NCBI GenBank assembly: GCA_003555385.1
Contig: PWHO01000269.1
Coordinates: forward strand, 1-5,326
Reading direction: 5' to 3'
DNA length: 5,326 bases
From: Bacteroidales bacterium
GTDB taxonomy: Bacteria; Bacteroidota; Bacteroidia; Bacteroidales; UBA7960
The translations under genes were made by a program, and so were the position numbers. Below the pieces are notes generated by a model, which saw nothing but the letters and a program-made list of their open reading frames with translations, was not told the DNA's origin and searched no databases. Shown piece after piece: positions 1 to 5,326 of the stretch. The stretch's first letter is position 1; every line of letters begins with the position of its first letter.

Positions 1-12
1 CAGCAAATTATT

Positions 13-96
13 GCCCGGATGGCGAAATTGGTAGACGCGCTAGTTTCAGGGACTAGTGATGGTAACATCGTGCAGGTTCGAGTCCTGCTCCGGGCA
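13..96 (+). tRNA. tRNA-Leu (anticodon CAG)
   Basis: This is a complete class II tRNA that decodes CUG leucine codons. The acceptor stem is GCCCGGA (13-19) paired with TCCGGGC (89-95), and the discriminator base is A96. The anticodon stem is CTAGT (40-44) with ACTAG (52-56), enclosing the loop TTCAGGG with anticodon CAG at 47-49. A long variable arm with a GATG/CATC stem around a GTAA loop (58-69) is typical of tRNA-Leu. The T arm is GCAGG-TTCGAGT-CCTGC (72-88). The 3' CCA is not encoded, because the gene is followed by CTAA, so it must be added after transcription. No other tRNA is visible next to it, and its promoter lies upstream of the window. Confidence 0.97.
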
Positions 97-98
97 CT

Positions 99-133
99 AA
101 AAGGTCATTCTTGTTTCAGGAATGGCCTTTTTT
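99..133 (+). terminator. Intrinsic terminator of the tRNA-Leu gene
   Basis: A 12-bp stem pairs 99-110 (AAAAGGTCATTC) with 120-131 (GAATGGCCTTTT), with one T-G wobble and a 9-nt loop (111-119). The 3' arm runs into six T residues at 128-133, followed by CG and four more T. It begins three bases after the tRNA discriminator base. It should therefore end the tRNA transcript and insulate the peptidase gene downstream. Confidence 0.9.
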
Positions 134-162
134 CGTTTTACCGGCGGGTGTTTTTCGTTTTT

Positions 163-192
163 TTTGCCTAATATAGCATCCGAATATCAATC
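163..192 (+). promoter_or_regulatory. Weak candidate Bacteroidota-type promoter for the peptidase gene
   Basis: The tRNA terminator implies that the peptidase gene needs its own promoter in 134-216. The best match to the Bacteroidota primary sigma factor pattern (-33 TTTG, -7 TAnnTTTG) is TTTG at 163-166, with TATCAATC at 185-192 after an 18-nt spacer. The -33 part is good, but the -7 part matches little beyond its leading TA. An alternative AT-rich element, TAATATAG, lies at 169-176. The presence of a promoter here is a reasonable inference; its exact position is a guess. Confidence 0.2.
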
Positions 193-216
193 TTCTTTTA
201 ATTTAACTCTAAATCT

Positions 217-2823
217 ATGTGTTTTCTGAAAAAATCAGCAGTTTTATTTGTTTTGATGACGGGATTGTTGCTTGCCGGCAATGTCTCCGCAAAAAATGAG
301 CCGGTTACGAAGAGCAACTACCGTATGGCTGAACGTTTCTCACCAACCAAGATTAATCGTATGGTTTTCAGTACCACGGTTTCCCCAAACTGGATGAAGA
401 CTGGAGATAAGTTCTGGTACAATTACCGGAGTTCGGACGGTACGTTTTATTATTTGGTTGACCTGGAAGAGGAAACCAAAGAACCTTTATTTGACAACCA
501 TGAGATGGCCAGGCAGCTGACCCTGATTACCACTGATCCGTATGACCATCAGAACCTGCCCAGGATACGGCCGGAATTTGTACGGAATGACCAGTACTTT
601 CGTTTTACCGTGACCAGTCAGCAGATCATGGAAGTGGAAGAAGAGGAGGAAGAGAATGGTGAGGAAGAGAATGGTGATGAAGAGAATGGTGATGAAGAGA
701 ATGGCGAGGAAGAAGACGACATGGAAATTGAAGAAGAGGAAGATCGTCCACGTCCGACCCGTGAGCAGGAGAAGAAGTTTTTCCTGGAATACAATATGTC
801 CACCGGCGAATTGTATGAGATAGAAGAAGAGGAAGAGCCCGAGCCGGCCAGCTGGGCCAATGTGTCGCCAGACAGCACCTACGTGGTTTTCTCCCGTGAT
901 TTCAACCTGTTCTGGATGGACAAGGAGAACTACCTGAAAGCCCTTGAAGACGAGAATGATTCCACCATTGTGGAACATCAGCTTACCACCGAGGGTAAAA
1001 TGTATTATGCCTTTGGCGGCGGTTATGTTCCTGATATGAATGATGACGAGGAGAAAATCCAGGAAGAGCGGGAAAAACGTCGTGGTGCATATATTCTATG
1101 GTCGCCCGATTCCCGTCGTTTTGCCCTGACCCGCAACGACACCCGTGAGATCAGTTTTTTCTGGGTGATCAATTCCCTCTCTGATCCCCGTCCTGAGCTG
1201 CAGTCCTATAAATACCAGATGCCGGGTGAAGAGCACCCTGCTGAATCTGAATTATGGGTGTTTGATATGGAAGAACAGGCAGGAGATACCATCCCTGTGG
1301 TGGCTTTCAAGAATCAGACCCTCTCCGTTCCGCGGATGCCCCGCTCCAATAAGGAGCAGCTGGAAGACCATACACCGGCCATCTGGCTTTCACCCGAATC
1401 GGATGAACTGTATTTTACGCGCATCAGCCGCGATCTGAAACGTTATGATGTGTGTCGTGTAAACCTGGAAACGAAAGAGGTGAATGTGCTGATCGAAGAG
1501 CGCATGAACACCTATGTGGATACCCGTTCTCCTCATCTGATCCGCAATACGGGTGAGATCATTCAATGGTCGGAGCGGGACGGCTGGGCCCATTTATACC
1601 TGTATGACGCCGACGGCAATATGCAGCAGCAGATCACTACCGGCCCCTGGCATGCCAACCGTATCCTTGAAGTGGATGAAAGAAACCGTGTGATGTATTT
1701 TGTGGCCATGGGCCGGGAAGAAGGGGAGAACCCTTATTACGGGCACACCTATCGTGTAAACCTGGACGGCAGCGGATTGCGTTTGCTCAACCCGGGGAAT
1801 TATGACCACCAGTCTGTGATGAGTGACTCCTACAACTATTTTGTGAATAATTACTCCAGGGTAGACGCAGTGCCCCGCTCAGAAATACGGAACAACCGGG
1901 GCGAACTGGTCATGGAGCTGGAAACAGCCGATCTTTCGAACCTTAAAAATGCAGGATATCAGTTTCCTGAACCTTATTCGGTGAAGGCGGCTGACGGGGT
2001 GACTGATCTTTACGGGGTAATGTATAAACCCTTTGATTTTGACCCCAATAAAAAATATCCGATTATTATGTATGTATATCCCGGCCCTCAAACCGAAGCG
2101 GTCAATGCCAGGTTCTCTTCGGCGATGAACCGCACGGACCGTCTGGCGCAGCTGGGCTTTATCGTTGTAAGTATTGGTAACCGGGGAGGTCACCCCAACC
2201 GTTCCAAGTGGTATCACAACTACGGATATGGCGATCTGCGCGACTACGGGCTGGCTGATAAGAAGTATGCAGCAGAACAGCTGGCCGACAGGCACGATTT
2301 TGTCGATATTGATAAAGTCGGTATCTTCGGACACTCCGGTGGTGGTTTCATGTCTACTGCCGCCATGCTGCAATACCCTGACTTTTTTAAAGTGGCCGTT
2401 TCCAGTGCCGGAAACCATGAAAATAATATTTATAACCGCTGGTGGAGTGAAAAGCACCATGGTGTAAAAGAGATCGTGAACAACGAAGGTGAGGTGAAGT
2501 TTGTCTATGACATTGAAACCAATTCCGAACTGGCGAAAAACCTCAAAGGAAAGTTGTTGCTGACAACGGGTGATCGCGACAATAACGTGAATCCGGCGAA
2601 CACTTACCGTATGGCTGACGCACTCATTAAGGCAAATAAACGCTTTGACATGTTTATTTTTACCGGACAGCGTCACGGTTACGGTCCTTACAATGAATAC
2701 AACTTCTGGCTGACGGCTGATTATTTTGCCAAACACCTGATCGGTGACTGGTCTATTTCAACTGATATTTTTGAAATGCGCCGTGAACATAAGATGAGTC
2801 CCAGCAGTAAGCGCAACCGGTAA
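217..2823 (+). CDS. Secreted DPP-IV-like serine peptidase (S9 family)
   Basis: This 868-aa protein is an exported serine exopeptidase-like hydrolase of the prolyl oligopeptidase/DPP-IV family. Residues 1-25 form a signal peptide: lysines at 5-6, a hydrophobic core at 8-20, and VSA before the likely cleavage site. There is no lipobox cysteine. Residues of about 45-570 resemble the DPP-IV beta-propeller, with WSPDS at 295-299 and a YKYQMPGE segment at 331-338. Residues of about 590-850 form the alpha/beta-hydrolase domain. The predicted triad is Ser707 (GHSGGG), Asp788 (GDRDNNV) and His820 (QRHGYG), and Tyr621 (VYPGP) is the likely oxyanion-hole residue. The DWVYEEE-type glutamate motif that anchors the substrate amino terminus in classical DPP-IV is not recognisable before residue 291, so dipeptidyl specificity is not assured. 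A very acidic insertion covers 138-176. The start at 217 is supported by the signal peptide; there is no Shine-Dalgarno sequence. The likely role is periplasmic or surface peptide degradation. Confidence 0.93.
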   Translation: MCFLKKSAVLFVLMTGLLLAGNVSAKNEPVTKSNYRMAERFSPTKINRMVFSTTVSPNWMKTGDKFWYNYRSSDGTFYYLVDLEEETKEPLFDNHEMARQLTLITTDPYDHQNLPRIRPEFVRNDQYFRFTVTSQQIMEVEEEEEENGEEENGDEENGDEENGEEEDDMEIEEEEDRPRPTREQEKKFFLEYNMSTGELYEIEEEEEPEPASWANVSPDSTYVVFSRDFNLFWMDKENYLKALEDENDSTIVEHQLTTEGKMYYAFGGGYVPDMNDDEEKIQEEREKRRGAYILWSPDSRRFALTRNDTREISFFWVINSLSDPRPELQSYKYQMPGEEHPAESELWVFDMEEQAGDTIPVVAFKNQTLSVPRMPRSNKEQLEDHTPAIWLSPESDELYFTRISRDLKRYDVCRVNLETKEVNVLIEERMNTYVDTRSPHLIRNTGEIIQWSERDGWAHLYLYDADGNMQQQITTGPWHANRILEVDERNRVMYFVAMGREEGENPYYGHTYRVNLDGSGLRLLNPGNYDHQSVMSDSYNYFVNNYSRVDAVPRSEIRNNRGELVMELETADLSNLKNAGYQFPEPYSVKAADGVTDLYGVMYKPFDFDPNKKYPIIMYVYPGPQTEAVNARFSSAMNRTDRLAQLGFIVVSIGNRGGHPNRSKWYHNYGYGDLRDYGLADKKYAAEQLADRHDFVDIDKVGIFGHSGGGFMSTAAMLQYPDFFKVAVSSAGNHENNIYNRWWSEKHHGVKEIVNNEGEVKFVYDIETNSELAKNLKGKLLLTTGDRDNNVNPANTYRMADALIKANKRFDMFIFTGQRHGYGPYNEYNFWLTADYFAKHLIGDWSISTDIFEMRREHKMSPSSKRNR
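649..708 (+). repeat. 15-bp in-frame tandem repeat (4 units) encoding EENG(E/D)
   Basis: Four consecutive 15-bp units start at 649, 664, 679 and 694. Units 2 and 3 are identical (GAAGAGAATGGTGAT); unit 1 differs at one base and unit 4 at two. Because 15 is a multiple of three, each unit adds five codons (EENGE or EENGD, residues 145-164) and keeps the reading frame. The repeat forms the centre of the acidic insertion of the S9 peptidase. Nearly perfect units next to each other suggest recent slippage or duplication, so copy number may vary between strains. Confidence 0.93.
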
Positions 2824-2846
2824 CAGGTTGCTGAAGTTGCGCCTTA
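2808..2846 (+). other. Alternative hairpins spanning the peptidase stop codon
   Basis: Two mutually exclusive stems can form across the end of the peptidase gene. The longer pairs GCGCAAC (2811-2817) with GTTGCGC (2836-2842), and extends by TAA/TTA past a single bulged C at 2843. The shorter pairs GCAACC (2813-2818) with GGTTGC (2826-2831) around a 7-nt loop containing the stop codon at 2821. No T-tract follows, so this is not a standard intrinsic terminator. It could protect the 3' end of the mRNA, attenuate transcription into the mutase gene, or be chance. The pairings are seen directly; any function is inference. Confidence 0.35.
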
Positions 2847-2878
2847 TTGCAGGGGTTGTCTGAAAAAATATTGATGCG

Positions 2879-4618
2879 ATGAAAAAAATTGATCCAAAAA
2901 TTCTTGAAAGAGCCCGGATATGGCTGAATGAAAGTTTTGACCATGAAACCCGGAGGGAAGTCAAAAAAATGATGGATGAAGATCCTAAGGCACTTGAAGA
3001 GGCCTTTTACCGTCACCTGGAATTTGGTACGGGCGGATTGCGTGGCATCATGGGTGTGGGTACCAACCGTATGAACAGGTATACGGTTGGTATGGCCACC
3101 CAGGGACTGGCCAATTACCTGCGTCAGGAATTTCCGGGGAAAGATCTGCACGTGGCCATTGCTTATGATTGCCGGCATAACAGCGCTTACTTCGCCCATG
3201 TGACGGCCGAAGTCTTATCTGCCAATGGCATTGGAGTGTACCTTTTTGACAATCTGCGCCCGGTTCCGCTTTTGTCTTTTACCGTGAGGGAGTTGAAGTG
3301 CCAGGCGGGGGTGGTTATCACTGCATCCCACAATCCGAAAGAGTATAACGGATATAAGGTATATGGGGAAGACGGTGGCCAGCTGGTGGCCCCCCATGAC
3401 AAGAATGTGATCCGGGAAGTGGAAAAGATTACGGCGGATCAGATCCGGTTCAATGCCAAAGAGGCGAAGATTAAAATACTCGATGATGCTTTCGACCAGA
3501 TTTACCTGGAACGGTTGCGCACGTTGTCTTTGCTCCCTGAAGTGGTAAAGTGCCATAAAGATTTGCGTATTGTTTTCACCCCCATTCACGGGACAACGGT
3601 TAAAATCATTCCAGCGGCACTGAAGGCATTCGGGTTCCGACGGGTCTATAACGTGCCCGAACAGGACGAGACTGACGGGGCTTTTCCGACCGTGGCATCG
3701 CCCAATCCGGAAGAGGCAGCGGCCTTTGAGATGGCACTTGACAAGGCCCGCAGTGTGAATGCCGATTTGGTGATGGCAACGGATCCTGACGGGGATCGCC
3801 TTGGTGTTGCGATCAAGGATCCGTCAGGCAACTTTATGTTGCTCAACGGAAACCAGATGGCCGCCATCCTTACCTATTATGTGCTGAAGCAAATGAAGGA
3901 GCAAAACCGGCTTGCTTCCGGTGACTATATTGTCAAAACCATTGTGACCACAGAGTTGCTTTCTGAAATAGCCGCCTCTTTTAACGTGGAATCTGTGAAT
4001 GTGCTGACGGGGTTCAAGTACATTGCCGAAGTGATCCGGCAGCGGGAAGGTAAGCAGCGATTCCTGTGTGGTGGTGAAGAGAGTTACGGGTTTTTGGTGG
4101 GAGATATTGTGCGTGATAAGGATGCGGTTATTGCTTGCTGTATGATCGCGGAGACGGCAGCCTGGGCCCGTGAGAAAGGGATGGGGCTGTATAAGTTGAT
4201 GGTGCAGATTTACGAGGAGTATGGTTTGTGGGTTGAAGGCCTGTTGTCGATCACCAGGAAGGGGATTGAAGGCGTTGAGGAGATCCGGGAGATGATGGAT
4301 AGCTTCCGTAATAACCCTCCGGAAAGCCTGGATGGGAAGGCCCTGGCTCGTGTGCTGGATTACCAGGAAGGTACCGACAGGGATATATTTCTCAATGAGA
4401 TTACGCAAATTGAACTTCCCAAATCCAATGTGCTCCAGTTTATCCTGGAAGATGGGACCCGCATCACCATGCGGCCCTCGGGCACGGAGCCGAAAATCAA
4501 GTTTTACTTCGGATGCCCTGGCTACCTGGAGGATACAAAGGATTATGAAGGAAAGCGTGCCGAATTGCTTGAGCGGATTGAAAGGATCAAAAAGGAGATG
4601 AGGCTGGATGAATGGTAA
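2879..4618 (+). CDS. pgcA: Phosphoglucomutase/phosphomannomutase (PgcA/PGM2 type)
   Basis: This 579-aa cytoplasmic alpha-D-phosphohexomutase interconverts sugar 1- and 6-phosphates, most likely glucose-phosphates. It would link glycolysis to nucleotide-sugar, glycogen and envelope polysaccharide synthesis. All four active-site elements are present in order: the phosphoserine loop TASHNP with Ser150, the Mg2+ loop DPDGDR (302-307), the sugar-binding loop GGEESYG (398-404), and the phosphate-binding loop RPSGTEPK (532-539). The N-terminal motif FGTGGLRG (49-56) and the length of about 580 residues fit the PgcA/PGM2 branch rather than the roughly 450-aa ManB/GlmM proteins. Substrate choice (glucose, mannose or pentose phosphate) cannot be read from motifs, so the symbol rests on branch membership only. 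It lies 55 nt after the peptidase with no terminator between, so co-transcription is possible. No Shine-Dalgarno sequence precedes the start, but an A-run is present at 2863-2868. It looks intact. Confidence 0.93.
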   Translation: MKKIDPKILERARIWLNESFDHETRREVKKMMDEDPKALEEAFYRHLEFGTGGLRGIMGVGTNRMNRYTVGMATQGLANYLRQEFPGKDLHVAIAYDCRHNSAYFAHVTAEVLSANGIGVYLFDNLRPVPLLSFTVRELKCQAGVVITASHNPKEYNGYKVYGEDGGQLVAPHDKNVIREVEKITADQIRFNAKEAKIKILDDAFDQIYLERLRTLSLLPEVVKCHKDLRIVFTPIHGTTVKIIPAALKAFGFRRVYNVPEQDETDGAFPTVASPNPEEAAAFEMALDKARSVNADLVMATDPDGDRLGVAIKDPSGNFMLLNGNQMAAILTYYVLKQMKEQNRLASGDYIVKTIVTTELLSEIAASFNVESVNVLTGFKYIAEVIRQREGKQRFLCGGEESYGFLVGDIVRDKDAVIACCMIAETAAWAREKGMGLYKLMVQIYEEYGLWVEGLLSITRKGIEGVEEIREMMDSFRNNPPESLDGKALARVLDYQEGTDRDIFLNEITQIELPKSNVLQFILEDGTRITMRPSGTEPKIKFYFGCPGYLEDTKDYEGKRAELLERIERIKKEMRLDEW

Positions 4619-4620
4619 AG

Positions 4621-5229
4621 CTACCTGAACCGGCTTCTTTGCTCCCTGAGGCGCTGGATGTTTTCCGGATCGTCTGGGTTTTCCCTATAGTCAAGGTAGG
4701 CTTCGATGAACTCGGGATGATCACTGAACAGTATGTTTAACCTGTCTTCTACGGGAGGTGCCCAAAGGATCAGTAAAATAATGATGAGTCCGGCTGCCCT
4801 GATGTACATTCGGGGGCAAAGGGGGTCGAATTTCTTCTTGATGTACTGAATGCCGATCATTACACCTGTGAACACCACAAGCAGGATCAGCGCGGATGCC
4901 AGCATGAACTGCATCCCTGGATAAAAAAAGAATCCGAATAATACGGAAATCAATGCATAGGAGGAAATGATCCCCATGAGAATGGTGGGGATGATCCGGA
5001 ATGGGGTGATGGATTGCCGGACTTCCATGTAAAGAAGCTGAAGGGGCTGGAGTTTGTTAAAGATGAAAAAACCAAACCACAGGTAGTAGATGGCCAGCAG
5101 GGTGGTGGTTACCAGCAGCGCGAAATTCAGCACCGGCCCCAGGAAGATCCTCAGAATCCATACAGCGATAACCGTTACCGCTCCTGCCTTCTCCAGTTTA
5201 TTGATCAGGGTATCTCGTTGTTTCATCAT
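4621..5229 (-). CDS. Unrecognised small multi-pass membrane protein
   Basis: This 202-aa integral membrane protein belongs to no family I recognise. Hydrophobic stretches lie at about 16-30, 33-57 (broken by GP at 31-32), 79-103, 107-130 and 144-160. A charged, acidic C-terminal tail of about 42 residues follows. Positive charges cluster at the N-terminus (K3, R5, K11, K14), in the 58-78 loop (K59, R71, R78) and in the 131-144 loop (KKK, R140, R144). This fits five helices with the N-terminus inside and the tail outside, although the first helix is marginal. ATG codons at 5229 and 5226 are both possible starts; a TAA in frame at 5235-5233 rules out a longer form. The gene starts 9 nt after the murB stop on the same strand, suggesting an operon. 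Its stop lies 2 nt from the convergent mutase stop. Length, hydrophobic pattern and spacing support a real gene; a role in cell-envelope biology is only guilt by association. Confidence 0.8.
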   Translation of the reverse strand: MMKQRDTLINKLEKAGAVTVIAVWILRIFLGPVLNFALLVTTTLLAIYYLWFGFFIFNKLQPLQLLYMEVRQSITPFRIIPTILMGIISSYALISVLFGFFFYPGMQFMLASALILLVVFTGVMIGIQYIKKKFDPLCPRMYIRAAGLIIILLILWAPPVEDRLNILFSDHPEFIEAYLDYRENPDDPENIQRLREQRSRFR

Positions 5230-5238
5230 CGATTAAGC

Positions 5239-5326
5239 TTACACAATGTTCACTTCGGGTTCCAGTGTGACCCCGAAGTGTTTTTTTACTGATTCCTGTA
5301 TCCGGCTGGCCAGGTTCAGAATATCG
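5239..5326 (-). CDS. murB: UDP-N-acetylenolpyruvoylglucosamine reductase MurB, C-terminal end (partial)
   Basis: Only the last 28 codons and the stop TAA (5241-5239) are inside the window; the gene enters from the right edge. The visible peptide contains ILNLASRIQESV, then HFGVTLEPEVNIV and the stop. This matches the C-terminal end of MurB, where a helix is followed by a FGV-x-LEPEV motif. MurB uses NADPH and FAD to reduce UDP-GlcNAc-enolpyruvate to UDP-MurNAc, the second committed step of peptidoglycan synthesis in the cytoplasm. The second Glu of LEPEV (codon 5256-5254) corresponds, from what I know of the family, to the catalytic general acid (Glu325 in E. coli). The stop soon after LEPEV fits short-tailed MurB forms. 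The membrane-protein gene follows after 9 nt and is probably co-transcribed. The call rests on a short fragment, but the motif is distinctive. Confidence 0.82.
   Translation of the reverse strand, partial: DILNLASRIQESVKKHFGVTLEPEVNIV
5251..5287 (+). terminator. Terminator-like hairpin plus T7 inside the murB 3' end, acting on plus-strand transcripts
   Basis: A perfect 9-bp stem pairs CACTTCGGG (5251-5259) with CCCGAAGTG (5272-5280) around a 12-nt loop. Seven T residues follow at 5281-5287. On the plus strand this has the form of an intrinsic terminator; on the minus strand the run is A's before the stem, so it would not stop murB transcription. It lies within murB codons for K-K-H-F-G and P-E-V, whose amino acids are conserved, so the complementarity may be a by-product of the protein sequence. 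If active, it would stop mutase transcripts that have run antisense through the membrane-protein gene. Confidence 0.5.

Noticed and set aside
43..120. 8-bp direct repeat GTTTCAGG in the tRNA anticodon loop (43-50) and in the terminator loop (113-120), considered as an attachment-site duplication
   Set aside because: It is too short. The second copy sits in a normal terminator loop, and no integrase or other mobile-element gene is present.
1..216. tRNA gene as an integration site for a mobile element
   Set aside because: The tRNA is followed directly by its own terminator and then by chromosomal-type genes. There is no duplicated tRNA 3' end and no integrase.
217..291. Lipoprotein signal for the S9 peptidase
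   Set aside because: The region after the hydrophobic core reads LLLAGN with no cysteine at the lipobox position. VSA at 23-25 fits ordinary signal peptidase I cleavage.
618..878. Minus-strand open frame rich in serine repeats
   Set aside because: The poly-Ser pattern is only the complement of the GAA/GAG/GAT-rich acidic repeat of the peptidase.
1879..2736. Long open frame (285 codons) on the minus strand
   Set aside because: It lies wholly inside the hydrolase domain of the S9 peptidase, whose motifs are clear. The antisense translation shows no domain-like pattern, so it is a codon-usage shadow.
3824..4408. Minus-strand open frame of 194 codons
   Set aside because: It is antisense to the conserved metal- and sugar-binding loops of the mutase and has no recognisable protein features.
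4614..4625. GGTA/TACC inverted repeat across both convergent stop codons as a bidirectional terminator
   Set aside because: It has only four base pairs and no T-tract on either side, so it is too weak to call a terminator.
5014..5292. Plus-strand open frame of 92 codons at the right edge
   Set aside because: It is antisense to the membrane-protein gene and murB. Its translation is low-complexity and Gln-rich, while the minus-strand reading gives a clear MurB motif and transmembrane pattern.

Overview
The window looks like an ordinary stretch of chromosome from a member of the Bacteroidota, probably a Bacteroidales/Marinilabiliales-like lineage. Four things suggest this. The large secreted S9 peptidase belongs to a subgroup common in that phylum. 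No start codon is preceded by a Shine-Dalgarno sequence; the leaders are A/T-rich instead. The tRNA gene does not encode its CCA end. The MurB tail is very short after its LEPEV motif, as I recall for this phylum. Base composition looks balanced and even across the genes, and I see no sign of recent transfer, insertion sequences, CRISPR arrays or phage genes.

Layout from left to right: a tRNA-Leu(CAG) gene (13-96) followed at once by a strong intrinsic terminator (99-133). A T-rich leader then precedes a secreted DPP-IV-like S9 serine peptidase (217-2823), which carries an extremely acidic insertion encoded by a 15-bp tandem repeat. A 55-nt gap with alternative hairpins leads to a PgcA-type phosphoglucomutase/phosphomannomutase (2879-4618). 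Two bases after its stop lies the stop of a convergent gene on the minus strand (4621-5229), which encodes an unrecognised small membrane protein. Nine bases upstream of that gene is the 3' end of murB (5239-5326, cut by the window edge), on the same strand.

Two transcription units probably meet here. On the plus strand, the peptidase and the sugar-phosphate mutase could be co-transcribed, although they share no obvious pathway. On the minus strand, murB and the membrane protein look like an operon. No intrinsic terminator separates the two convergent units. The only plus-strand terminator-like hairpin downstream of the mutase lies inside the murB coding sequence (5251-5287), so mutase transcripts may run antisense through the whole membrane-protein gene.

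I found no convincing new multi-gene system. The points most worth a second look are the terminator-like hairpin inside murB with its implied antisense overlap, the acidic tandem-repeat insertion in the peptidase, and the unidentified membrane protein next to murB.
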